Program-made: the position numbers and the translations under genes
Notes under the pieces: generated by a model
The model's database searches: none
The model's input: the letters and a program-made list of their open reading frames with translations, nothing else
Told to the model about the DNA's origin: nothing
Source: a virus
Length of the DNA stretch: 58,468 bases
Direction: 5' to 3' (one strand)
Virus record (IMG/VR): IMGVR_UViG_3300032011_000011
Coordinates: 1-58,468 of that record
Shown here: positions 41,392 to 48,234 of the stretch, one piece after another
Numbering within the stretch: the first letter of the stretch is position 1
How the letters are laid out: every line of letters starts with the position of its first letter

Positions 41392-42025
41392 TATGTTTAT
41401 GTTGTTGAATAACATTTACATTCTGCACAACAATATCTGCACAAATAGAAGCGTAAGGTGACTTGGGATGAAAAGTTACACCTAATTTTGTCTGCTCTCC
41501 ACAATGTTTTAGTCTTGCCATTTCAAAATCTAAACGTTTATTAGCTAATAACTGTTCATTTAAATTTGTTTGTGTTGCCGCTGCTTTAAGACATCCTCTT
41601 TGTAAACGTCTATCAAGTGGTACGGATAAAGTAGCAGATAAACCTAAACTAATGTTGCTATTTTGTTTTTGTCCTGTTCTTGTAGGCATATAGTAAAGAA
41701 CATCTCCAGGATTTGCTAAATTACCATCAACATCAGTAGATGTATCGTATACCGGGTCGTTATAATATTCTTCATATGGTGTCTTAAAAGAATGTAGACC
41801 AGTCAAAAACGGCGTAAAATTAAGCGTAGGTCCTTGGCATGACACGCCTCCACCATAAGTATTAGTTATATATGGACCTTGTAAAACTTGGATGGCCTGG
41901 TTAGTCACTGACCCGGAACTATTGGCTATAGGATTAGCAGTAGCTGATACCCCACCTACTGTTTCTGCTTTTGAGGTATATAAAAAATTATTAGCTCCAA
42001 TTAATAGTATTAATAGGTACCTTAT
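41177..42025 (-). CDS. Exported cyanophage conserved protein, AUA start
   Basis: About 282 residues. Opens with IRYLLILLIGANNFLYTSKA, a signal peptide, then SVTNQAIQVLQGPYITNTYG, NISLGLSATLSVPLDRRL and KSPYASICADIVV, which match from memory a cyanomyovirus protein (SVTNQA..I.QG...GGG..C.G....TPF). The only ATG in frame lies 36 codons upstream inside the previous gene. I place the start at the ATA at 42025-42023, overlapping the upstream TAA as ATAA. The last 70 residues are Ser/Glu-rich and overlap the gene at 40573 in antisense. Confidence 0.6.
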   Translation of the reverse strand: MRYLLILLIGANNFLYTSKAETVGGVSATANPIANSSGSVTNQAIQVLQGPYITNTYGGGVSCQGPTLNFTPFLTGLHSFKTPYEEYYNDPVYDTSTDVDGNLANPGDVLYYMPTRTGQKQNSNISLGLSATLSVPLDRRLQRGCLKAAATQTNLNEQLLANKRLDFEMARLKHCGEQTKLGVTFHPKSPYASICADIVVQNVNVIQQHKHTISSEQSVKSVLPDSDPSEQESVPFETPLSEASLSTSESSSLKSLSSVLSPSEEYPLGVWQVGQMKSQQPQ

Positions 42026-42447
42026 TGACTGAAAGTTGAGACTGTGTCTGTCATGCTCGTCATTTCTGTCGTACGATTTATTATGGTTTGATTGACCATC
42101 CCTGGTTGAGATAGGGTTGTGGTGAATTGCCATGATTGGTCAGGATTTTTTACAGAAAAGTTCGGTACATTATTTGCATCTAACGAACTCCATGTTGTTG
42201 TCACACCATCCATGGTATTACTTACCGAAGTTGATGGCGGTAATAGCGTAGCACCATCAGCTTTTATATTCGTTCCTGTGACTGTATATTCCCATCCAGT
42301 TTGATAGTCTATTGAATTTATAACCTCTGTGACTTTTGTAGTCGTCTCAGTATGGCTGGTCATAGACCCGGATTGGAAATTAGGGACCACAGGGACTGCA
42401 TTTGCACCTGTTGGTAGGAATAAAAACAACCCTAAAAGCCATTTCAT
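42022..42447 (-). CDS. Exported cyanophage conserved protein, 141 aa
   Basis: Signal peptide MKWLLGLFLFLPTGANA (residues 1-17, cleavage after ANA). The mature part has GWEYTVTGTNIKADGATL, TTWSSLDANNVPNFSVKNPD and QPGMVNQTIINRTTEM. These are conserved, to my memory, in T4-like cyanophages, always beside a similar gene. Beta-rich; secreted or virion-surface. Two bases separate it from the gene at 42450. Confidence 0.65.
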   Translation of the reverse strand: MKWLLGLFLFLPTGANAVPVVPNFQSGSMTSHTETTTKVTEVINSIDYQTGWEYTVTGTNIKADGATLLPPSTSVSNTMDGVTTTWSSLDANNVPNFSVKNPDQSWQFTTTLSQPGMVNQTIINRTTEMTSMTDTVSTFSQ

Positions 42448-42449
42448 AA

Positions 42450-42959
42450 TTAATCAACTACGACTTCTGAGACGAATTGTCCAGTTGCGGTGGTGCCAGC
42501 TCCTCCAGCTGTCAGTGTCATTACACCTGCAGAAGTAATTGTTCCTGCTAAAGTCCCTGCTACACCTCCAGATTGAGTAGTTGTATTACCATAGGAAGGC
42601 ATGTCGGCAACAACTCCACTGGTCACGTCCACACCACTCCCTATTGCTGCAATTCCGTCTCCTTGAAGAAAACTTTCCGAAAATGAGAACGCCGACCCGG
42701 CGGTATTGACTTCATAAGTTCCAGATTTCATGGTTGCAGCAGCAGTAGCTGATCCATGAGTTAAACCACCGAAGACATCACTGTTTCCTGTACCTACCTT
42801 TATGTTGGTACCAGAAACGGTATAAGTACTTCCGATACGTTCTGCAGCTGTTGCTGCACCATTAACTGTGAGCTGTGTTGAAGTACTGAGTCGATGTGTT
42901 AAATCTGCACGAGCACTTGAAGCACTAAACAATATTATTATCGGCAATAATTTCCACAT
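42450..42959 (-). CDS. Exported cyanophage conserved protein, 169 aa
   Basis: Signal peptide MWKLLPIIILFSASSARA. The mature part has STSTQLTVNGAATAAERIGS, YTVSGTNIK (same motif as its neighbour) and a Gly/Thr-rich C-terminus (GTLAGTITSAGVMTLTAGGA). First of three exported proteins transcribed leftward from a divergent control region. The shared YTV.GTNIK motif suggests the two genes are ancient duplicates. Confidence 0.65.
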   Translation of the reverse strand: MWKLLPIIILFSASSARADLTHRLSTSTQLTVNGAATAAERIGSTYTVSGTNIKVGTGNSDVFGGLTHGSATAAATMKSGTYEVNTAGSAFSFSESFLQGDGIAAIGSGVDVTSGVVADMPSYGNTTTQSGGVAGTLAGTITSAGVMTLTAGGAGTTATGQFVSEVVVD

Positions 42960-42986
42960 TTGACTAAGTAATTAGTGTGTTATTTT

Positions 42987-43027
42987 CTAAGTTTACTAAA
43001 GGGTAAACTTAGTAGGTATTGCTACTA
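42987..43027. promoter_or_regulatory. Two adjacent perfect inverted repeats between divergent genes
   Basis: CTAAGTTTAC (42987-42996), spacer TAAAGG, GTAAACTTAG (43003-43012): ten perfect base pairs. It is followed at once by TAGTAG-GTATTG-CTACTA (43010-43027), one base before the ATG at 43029. In DNA these are operator-like dyads in the divergent gap; in RNA they are hairpins at the ribosome site of the rightward gene. Confidence 0.7.
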
Positions 43028-43028
43028 T

Positions 43029-43499
43029 ATGATGACTGAAGATGTGACAAAGTCTCCTAAGACACCATCTGCAAAAGATGATTCAAAAAAGAACGTTTTT
43101 ACAAAAATAAAAGAAGGTATTGATGATAAAGAAGAACAGTTAGTAATTTTGTCTACATTTGTGCGTCTGGGAGTTGTTGTTTGGAGCGGATTTATCATTT
43201 CTTTAAATTACATTACTTTGCCTGCATTTGGCGAACAAGCACCTAAAGATATAACTTTTGTAGCCTCAGTTTTTACCGGGGCTCTCGCTAGTTTTGGCCT
43301 TCAAACAGCATCTAAAAAAGGTGATGGAACGATGAAAATGGATAACAAAAAAGGAGGTGGTTTAGGTGATATTAGTAGAGCAGATTTTGAACGTTTAATT
43401 GAAAAGATGTCACAAGTAGGTCCGACTCAGACATTGCGTATTGAGCAAGCGCCTATTAAAATTACTACAGTAGATAACAAGACCTCTATCAAGTCTTAA
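43029..43499 (+). CDS. Two-span membrane protein, holin-like
   Basis: Start placed at the ATG at 43029 (MMTEDVTKSPK); the longer GTG version would run through the inverted repeats. Residues about 43-62 (LGVVVWSGFIISLNYITLPA) and 74-92 (ITFVASVFTGALASFGLQTA) are membrane helices flanked by charged segments. The cytosolic tail binds nothing recognisable. Location just ahead of the endolysin suits a holin; cyanophages also carry non-holin proteins of this form. Confidence 0.55.
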   Translation: MMTEDVTKSPKTPSAKDDSKKNVFTKIKEGIDDKEEQLVILSTFVRLGVVVWSGFIISLNYITLPAFGEQAPKDITFVASVFTGALASFGLQTASKKGDGTMKMDNKKGGGLGDISRADFERLIEKMSQVGPTQTLRIEQAPIKITTVDNKTSIKS

Positions 43500-43523
43500 A
43501 TTTGAATGTATAGGAAGAGCAAC

Positions 43524-44054
43524 ATGAATTGGACAGCTCTCGGATTAGGTGCCTTTCTTGGAGTCTCAAATATTGGCTTGATGGGCTCTTTAATAAGCAA
43601 GGGCAGCTTACCTGTTGTTGATTTTCCAGTAGGTAGTTATACATCGTATGAGATGGAAGCTACCAAAGATGGTTACAAGATTAGATATAACGCCAATGAT
43701 CCAAAAGTAATGATAAAAACAGAGAATGTTGTTAAACCTGCTAGTGGATTATTTAACAAAGGTGTTACAACTGTTGATTTGTATGAAGAATATACGATGA
43801 ATGGGAAAGTTCATTTAGAGGGTGGTGACAACGCTTCTAAGCTTACAGCTAAAGAAATAGCGTGTATTAAGGCAGAAGGAGCTGGTGGCTCTACAGGAGG
43901 TGTTATAGGAGCTTCTGTAGGTGCTCAAGCAGCGCCTGCACTTTCAAATATTCCTATAATCGGATGGGTTGCTAGTGGATGGGCGACAATGTTTGGGCAA
44001 AAAACAGGGGCTAATCTTGGTGGAGATATAGCCAAAGCGATAGAAGGCTGTTAA
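43524..44054 (+). CDS. Cyanomyovirus-type conserved membrane protein
   Basis: 176 residues from the ATG at 43524 (AGGA upstream). MNWTALGLGAFLGVSNIGLM is a signal anchor; PVVDFPVGSYTSYEMEATKD and GYKIRYNANDPKVMIKTENV are near-identical, from memory, to proteins of T4-like cyanophages. The C-terminus is Gly/Ala-rich with IIGWVASGWATMFGQKTGAN. Strong pointer to a marine picocyanobacterial host. Function unknown; predicted membrane-linked. Confidence 0.75.
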   Translation: MNWTALGLGAFLGVSNIGLMGSLISKGSLPVVDFPVGSYTSYEMEATKDGYKIRYNANDPKVMIKTENVVKPASGLFNKGVTTVDLYEEYTMNGKVHLEGGDNASKLTAKEIACIKAEGAGGSTGGVIGASVGAQAAPALSNIPIIGWVASGWATMFGQKTGANLGGDIAKAIEGC

Positions 44055-45214
44055 TGCCTATATTTCATCTTTCTGAAGCGGGTTTAGAGTTTATCCGTCT
44101 TTTTGAGGGTGCATATTTATCATCCGAAATAGTCAGTAGTTTAGAAAAAGAAGTTTCAGAATTAGTAACGGCTCCTATAAATCAAAATCAATTTGATGCT
44201 TTATTCTCATTTGCGTCAAATATGGGAATTGAACTTCTTTCTAATTCAAAATTACTAAAACGTATAAATGAGCTAGAAAACCCTTCTGAGGTTGCTGCAG
44301 AAGAATTGCATAAATGGAACAAAGAAGGTAGTAAGGTATTTCAAGGGCTTTCTAGGAGGCGTTCAGCAGAGTTAGAGCTGTTTTGCCATAAACCACCTGA
44401 ATTTAAATGGGGTTGGGCATCTATAACATCTAAATGTCACACATATTTAAAAAAGCGTCCTGTACCTATTGGTGAACTTTCCTCTGATGAAACAGCAAAA
44501 ATTTGTTCAAAACGTTTAATTCGACGTTGTCGTGTTATTGAAAGAACTGAAGGCCATACTTATTTAGAACTTGGCTTTGGTTTAGGAAAATGGTGGGTAG
44601 TAGATAAACATTGGGAAGGTTTGAAAACAGAAGTACGTATTTATCCATATACAAAAACTAATGATCTTTTACATTTAAGAGATTTTCCATATATGCATAG
44701 GCCAGAAGAAGAAAGTAACGGATGGGGGATTAGTCAATGTTGTGCTGTTGCCATGTGTTTAAAATACTTTGATGCCCCTGCTATTAATTGTATTAATGAC
44801 TATATCAATATCGTTAATAAGTACGGAAGATTAAATTCTCGTCGAAATCACATAAAAGCAATGAATACTTTTGGTTTTTCAGCAACGTTTAATCATGTAA
44901 CTGCTTCTGAAGACATAAAAGATAATATTAAACAAGGTTTACCAGTCATAGGAATTATTGCAGGACGTAGTATTCGCCAAGTAGGAGGTATGGCTCACAG
45001 TGTTGTTATTACTGGATACGATGACACTAATTGGTTAGTTCAAGACCCTTTTGGTGAATTAGATTTAACACTAGGTCGATACAAAGACAGGGGTGCTGAT
45101 GCTGGTAGAAATGTTTTTTACAATCAAGAGTTGTTGAATAAACGCCTTTCTGTAGGAGGAGGTGTAGATGGTTGGTGTTGGTTAAATTTTCGTAAATATG
45201 TATTTAAAGATTAG
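44054..45214 (+). CDS. Endolysin: shortened GH24 plus C39 peptidase
   Basis: 386 residues. The N-terminus has the lysozyme motif FIRLFEGAYL with the catalytic Glu, then NQNQFDALFSFASNMGIELL and GLSRRRSAELELF of GH24. The segment normally between them (with the Asp/Thr and GYG.T) is missing, about 35 residues. The C-terminus is a C39-type cysteine peptidase: ISQCCAVAMCLKYFDAPAIN (Cys), GGMAHSVVITGYDDTNWLVQ (His) and DPFG (Asp). The peptidase would cut peptidoglycan cross-links and probably does the work. Starts in the stop of the previous gene. Confidence 0.8.
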   Translation: MPIFHLSEAGLEFIRLFEGAYLSSEIVSSLEKEVSELVTAPINQNQFDALFSFASNMGIELLSNSKLLKRINELENPSEVAAEELHKWNKEGSKVFQGLSRRRSAELELFCHKPPEFKWGWASITSKCHTYLKKRPVPIGELSSDETAKICSKRLIRRCRVIERTEGHTYLELGFGLGKWWVVDKHWEGLKTEVRIYPYTKTNDLLHLRDFPYMHRPEEESNGWGISQCCAVAMCLKYFDAPAINCINDYINIVNKYGRLNSRRNHIKAMNTFGFSATFNHVTASEDIKDNIKQGLPVIGIIAGRSIRQVGGMAHSVVITGYDDTNWLVQDPFGELDLTLGRYKDRGADAGRNVFYNQELLNKRLSVGGGVDGWCWLNFRKYVFKD

Positions 45215-45258
45215 GTAAGGTTATTCTCCTAAGTGGAGTTATTTAAACAAACTAGATC

Positions 45259-45459
45259 ATGGCTGACGAAACTAAATCTTTAGAAGATCAATTAAAAGAT
45301 CAAAGAACCGAAATAGAGACTAATATAAGACAAACTGAAACTCAGTTAGGTAGACTTAAAGAACAGTACTTAAAAATTCTTGGAGCTCTTGAATTTGCCG
45401 CAATTCAAAAACAAGAATCTGAAGATACAGACATTAAGTCTGAAGATTTAGTCTCTTAA
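45259..45459 (+). CDS. Coiled-coil protein, 66 aa
   Basis: Almost entirely one charged helix (LEDQLKDQRTEIETNIRQTE, QLGRLKEQYLKILGALEFAA) and an acidic tail. No family. Small coiled-coil proteins of this type recur near lysis genes in cyanophages. Confidence 0.55.
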   Translation: MADETKSLEDQLKDQRTEIETNIRQTETQLGRLKEQYLKILGALEFAAIQKQESEDTDIKSEDLVS

Positions 45460-45463
45460 GAAA

Positions 45464-45685
45464 ATGTTAGGTGAATTAAATAGAAATCGATATAAAGCTT
45501 TAGAATTACTAGCCGAACATGTAAAAGCACCTTCTCGTGAGTTATCTCTTGATGCCATTATTTGTGACATCAATGATGAAGATTTACGTTGGGTAACAAA
45601 TAAAGTTCATTATTATTTGCTTAAACTTTTAGAAGACGCTGACTATGATCCAGCGGAAGAAGAGGTTATTGAGACTATAAATTAA
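45464..45685 (+). CDS. Hypothetical protein, 73 aa
   Basis: Helical acidic protein (RYKALELLAEHVKAPSRELS, WVTNKVHYYLLKLLEDADYD), four bases after the coiled-coil gene. No recognised domain. Same direction as the lysis genes. Confidence 0.55.
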   Translation: MLGELNRNRYKALELLAEHVKAPSRELSLDAIICDINDEDLRWVTNKVHYYLLKLLEDADYDPAEEEVIETIN

Positions 45686-45737
45686 AAAATATACAAGTTT
45701 ATGCAGATTACAGTTTTGACAAGGATGCAGAGTAAAT

Positions 45738-46148
45738 GTGTATCATTGTGAGCAAGATCTTCTAGCTAATTTAGTTGTTTTATCGTCAAAAAATGCTCGA
45801 AAAGAATTTAGAAATCATATTTTTGCAGCTTGGGAATGGAAATGTGCTTACTGTGATAATAAATTAGATGATTTAAGTGCAACGATTGATCACATAGTTC
45901 CTAAATTTAAAGGGGGACATAACGTTAAATCCAATATGTGCTGTTGTTGTTCTTCTTGTAATAGACAAAAAGGTTCTACTTTTTTAGAAGAATGGTATAC
46001 ACCTAGTTTTGCTTTTTATTGCAAAAAAAGATTTGTTAAAATAAAGAATTGGATGGAGCAAGAACCAAGCTCTATTAAACTATTATTAGCAGATAAGGCA
46101 CACCCTTACATAGCAAATGACTTCTACATCGGATGGGTACCAAGTTGA
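45738..46148 (+). CDS. HNH endonuclease
   Basis: 136 residues from a GTG. Contains CAYCDNKL, ATIDHIVPKFKGGHNVKSNM and CSSCNRQKGS: the CxxC-DH-N-CxxC-NR.K set of HNH nucleases, with zinc-binding cysteines at both ends and the catalytic His in DH. HNH enzymes cut DNA; in phages they act in packaging or as homing/selfish nucleases. Standing between lysis-region genes rather than next to the terminase suggests a free-standing homing-type nuclease. Confidence 0.85.
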   Translation: MYHCEQDLLANLVVLSSKNARKEFRNHIFAAWEWKCAYCDNKLDDLSATIDHIVPKFKGGHNVKSNMCCCCSSCNRQKGSTFLEEWYTPSFAFYCKKRFVKIKNWMEQEPSSIKLLLADKAHPYIANDFYIGWVPS

Positions 46149-46311
46149 CCCACAATCAAAATCTTTTTTAGACGAATATGTAAAAAATCCTGAACGTTGG
46201 ATAGGTGATCGAATTGAGCAAGACGTACCAGCGCCAGGTGATAGTGCCTTAAAAGGAACTGTACGTAATGATATTAAAGGTAAAGTAGATGCTGGTGTTA
46301 TACGAATTTAA
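46117..46311 (+). CDS. Hypothetical protein, 64 aa
   Basis: Overlaps the HNH gene by 32 bases. Contains SKSFLDEYVKNPERWIGDRI and a GTVRNDIKGKVDAGVIRI end, soluble and mildly acidic. No family known to me. Confidence 0.5.
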   Translation: MTSTSDGYQVDPQSKSFLDEYVKNPERWIGDRIEQDVPAPGDSALKGTVRNDIKGKVDAGVIRI

Positions 46312-46326
46312 ATAAGACTCCTACAT

Positions 46327-46443
46327 ATGACTTTAATTTCATTTTCTTTTATTATTTTTTTTATTACAACCTATTGTTTTAGTATGTTTCACTTGAAACA
46401 AGACTCGCATTTACATAATACAAAAGTAGTTAGGAAAAGATAG
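46327..46443 (+). CDS. Tiny membrane protein, 38 aa
   Basis: A 38-codon frame with a strongly hydrophobic first half (MTLISFSFIIFFITTYCFSM) and a basic C-terminal tail (NTKVVRKR). Positioned in an otherwise empty 198-base gap. Supported by hydrophobicity and position only. Confidence 0.45.
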   Translation: MTLISFSFIIFFITTYCFSMFHLKQDSHLHNTKVVRKR

Positions 46444-46509
46444 ATTAATTGAGTTTTACTTGATCTTCAATTTATCGCTGGTAATATAATTGTAAGGTTT
46501 TAGCTATTT

Positions 46510-46725
46510 ATGGACGCAATCGAGCTTCCAATGGACGTTGAATTTCAAATTCATGCCACTGCATTAGCGATTCAGCAGTTAGATCGTGATGATTTAGAAG
46601 AAGCTTTTATCGAAATGCTCCATCAAAGAGCGTTAGACCGCCAAATGTTCTTTGGTGTTCTAAAAGATCACGGCATTGATGCCGACATTAAATTCAACAT
46701 CTCCACTGTGGGACAGGTTTCTTAA
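46510..46725 (+). CDS. NblA-like phycobilisome-degradation protein candidate
   Basis: 71 residues, two helices. IELPMDVEFQIHATALAIQQ, LDRDDLEEAFIEMLHQRALD and RQMFFGVLKDHGI align with the NblA pattern EL....EF........(V/I)..(L/M)(S/D)RE/D....(E)..(L/F)(V/I)E(L/M)..Q.....(R).(M/L)(F/Y)...LK. NblA triggers degradation of phycobilisomes, and some cyanophages carry it to redirect amino acids. Length is typical (about 60-70). Similarity was judged by eye. A TATAAT at 46485-46490 may be its promoter, with TTGATC 19 bases upstream. Confidence 0.5.
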   Translation: MDAIELPMDVEFQIHATALAIQQLDRDDLEEAFIEMLHQRALDRQMFFGVLKDHGIDADIKFNISTVGQVS

Positions 46726-46730
46726 ATACT

Positions 46731-47114
46731 ATGGCTACTCGCACTATTGAAGGCACTATAGACACATTTAGTGTCGATACAGGCTCTGAAGTTACTTATC
46801 TTGGTGCTACGTCATCAGGAAATCCAGGAGAGGCTATTAGAGCTTTTCGTGTTAACCCAGGTGGGACTGGGAACATTATTGTAAAACTTGATAAAACCAG
46901 TGGTGTTAATACTATGGAAGTATTTCAAGAAGATGCCTATGGAGGAAGCAGTGCTGCCACTGGATATAAAGTTTTTACAAATATAGCTAAAGACGGTAAA
47001 GGCAAAGGCGCTGTTGGTACAGCTGTTACTAATGCTGCAAAGAATTACGTTGTGTTGCTTACTTTAGATGGTTATTCTGAAGTCAGTTACAACGGAAGCG
47101 TTGACGTCCCATAA
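46731..47114 (+). CDS. Beta-rich structural-like protein, 127 aa
   Basis: Alternating polar/hydrophobic strands (TIEGTIDTFSVDTGSEVTYL, GNIIVKLDKTSGVNTMEVF) and Gly/Thr/Ser-rich, like a small virion sandwich. No family recognised. Ends 47 bases inside the next gene's frame. Confidence 0.5.
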   Translation: MATRTIEGTIDTFSVDTGSEVTYLGATSSGNPGEAIRAFRVNPGGTGNIIVKLDKTSGVNTMEVFQEDAYGGSSAATGYKVFTNIAKDGKGKGAVGTAVTNAAKNYVVLLTLDGYSEVSYNGSVDVP

Positions 47115-47847
47115 GAAGGAAAAAGTAAAACAAACTTGGAAACAGCATCCTTTTCTTACTTGGAAAGGAATAGAATTAATAAAAAGTTATTATCCTGCTC
47201 GTACTCATATTGGTATGGGTAGGTATGCCACGTATAAGGATTATGGAGAAGATATTTGGCGTATTGGGTATGGAAGTAAGAAATTAGGCAAAAGGTGGCT
47301 AGGAGCCAATGATGTAGCTACTGAAGAAGAAATTGATCAGCAATTAATAGAAGATTTAAAGGAATTTTCTGATCTTGTTTCTAAGTACATCTTTGCCCCT
47401 TTAAATACAAATAGAAAGGCTGCTTTACTAAGTTTTGCTTTCAGTATTGGTATTAGCTCTTTGAAAACCTGTCGTCTTTTAAATTTAATTAATAATTTTG
47501 CTAGTAAAACTGAATTAATTAGAGAATGGAGTCCTTATATCAATCGGTTGTGGTTTTCAGGTGGAGATCTGCTGGTAGCTCAACGTCGTATGGAATTAGA
47601 TACATATCTGTCCCCTGACAAGACAATTCCAACGTTTGTTCCTCATCACTGTCATTTAAAGAAATGTTTATTGAATCTCCCTGAGACTTATACTGGGGCT
47701 CCCAATCAAGTGAAAGCCATTGAATATCTTGAGAAAAAGTTACTTCAGTGGGATTCTTCTGGTGAGGTGTTACGACGATTTTTTCGTTATTGGTCTGAGA
47801 CGCCACGTGGTCTAGGATCTCCCCAGCGGCGAAAGGGTCTCGACTAA
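47068..47847 (+). CDS. GH24-like lysozyme, cyanophage type
   Basis: 259 residues; the ATG at 47068 overlaps the upstream gene by 47 bases, and a TTG at 47101 is an alternative. Contains WKGIELIKSYYPARTHIGMG, YGEDIWRIGYGSKKLG and LNTNRKAALLSFAFSIGISS, the lysozyme fold pattern (LI...., IGYG, N...ALLSF.FN.G). The usual EG after LIK is replaced by SYYP, so activity may be altered. C-terminal AIEYLEKKLLQWDSSGEVLR and FFRYWSETP recall cyanophage lysozymes. The last 308 bases overlap an antisense gene. Confidence 0.6.
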   Translation: MVILKSVTTEALTSHKKEKVKQTWKQHPFLTWKGIELIKSYYPARTHIGMGRYATYKDYGEDIWRIGYGSKKLGKRWLGANDVATEEEIDQQLIEDLKEFSDLVSKYIFAPLNTNRKAALLSFAFSIGISSLKTCRLLNLINNFASKTELIREWSPYINRLWFSGGDLLVAQRRMELDTYLSPDKTIPTFVPHHCHLKKCLLNLPETYTGAPNQVKAIEYLEKKLLQWDSSGEVLRRFFRYWSETPRGLGSPQRRKGLD

Positions 47848-47914
47848 GCATATCAATTGCGTCCATAAGTTTTAAATCATCAGTGTAGCCTTCTACAATG
47901 TCTTTGTAATTCAT
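47540..47914 (-). CDS. Hypothetical protein antisense to lysozyme end
   Basis: 124 residues: MNYKDIVEGYTDDLKLMDAI, then LSRDPFAAGEILDHV and an acidic C-terminal part. Starts in the stop of the DUF1599-like gene (ATGA) on the same strand, which supports translation. About 300 of 375 bases overlap the lysozyme-like gene in the opposite direction. The region after about residue 60 is probably constrained by the lysozyme frame. No function known. Confidence 0.5.
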   Translation of the reverse strand: MNYKDIVEGYTDDLKLMDAIDMLSRDPFAAGEILDHVASQTNNEKIVVTPHQKNPTEVTFSQDIQWLSLDWEPQYKSQGDSINISLNDSDEEQTLELSCQGTDMYLIPYDVELPADLHLKTTTD

Positions 47915-48216
47915 GATTTGTCTCCTTCTTTGTTTAAACCTATTTTAAGCAATACTAAATATCCAATCAAATCTTGTATTACATCTTCATCTGTTGCTAT
48001 TAAACCAGCTCCTTTTTTTATTCGGTTTAGTTTGTCATCAATTCTTACAAGTAACTGTTCTACAGCGCTAGATTTACTAAAAATCCTCGAAGGATTCATT
48101 GCAGAGTCACCATATTGTTGATTTTTATAAAGTAATAGCTCTTTTATGTCATCACATACACAAGCTATTTGTAGTTGTGTTTCAGTCATTGCAGAATTGG
48201 TATTGTCTGTATCCAT
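47911..48216 (-). CDS. DUF1599 / nucleotide-modification-associated domain
   Basis: 101 residues. IKELLLYKNQQYGDSAMNPS then AVEQLLVRIDDKLNRIKKGA and DVIQDLIGYLVLLKI match DUF1599 (also called nucleotide modification associated domain 1): K...YGDS....., RIDDK..RI, D...DL.GY..L. The helical, MazG-like fold suggests binding of a modified nucleotide or nucleotide precursor. Co-transcribed with a Dam-like methylase gene upstream. Start might be at the internal M (MTETQ). Confidence 0.72.
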   Translation of the reverse strand: MDTDNTNSAMTETQLQIACVCDDIKELLLYKNQQYGDSAMNPSRIFSKSSAVEQLLVRIDDKLNRIKKGAGLIATDEDVIQDLIGYLVLLKIGLNKEGDKS

Positions 48217-48234
48217 GAACTTTTAGTTTAACCT

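Noticed and set aside
42975-43028. Longer N-terminus of the holin-like gene from GTG 42975
   Set aside because: It would translate through the two perfect inverted repeats and gives an atypical sequence; the double ATG at 43029 is better.
47840-47850. Idea that the lysozyme-like gene ends prematurely by frameshift
   Set aside because: The C-terminal segment AIEYLEKKLLQW...FFRYWSETP looks like the natural end of cyanophage relatives from memory.
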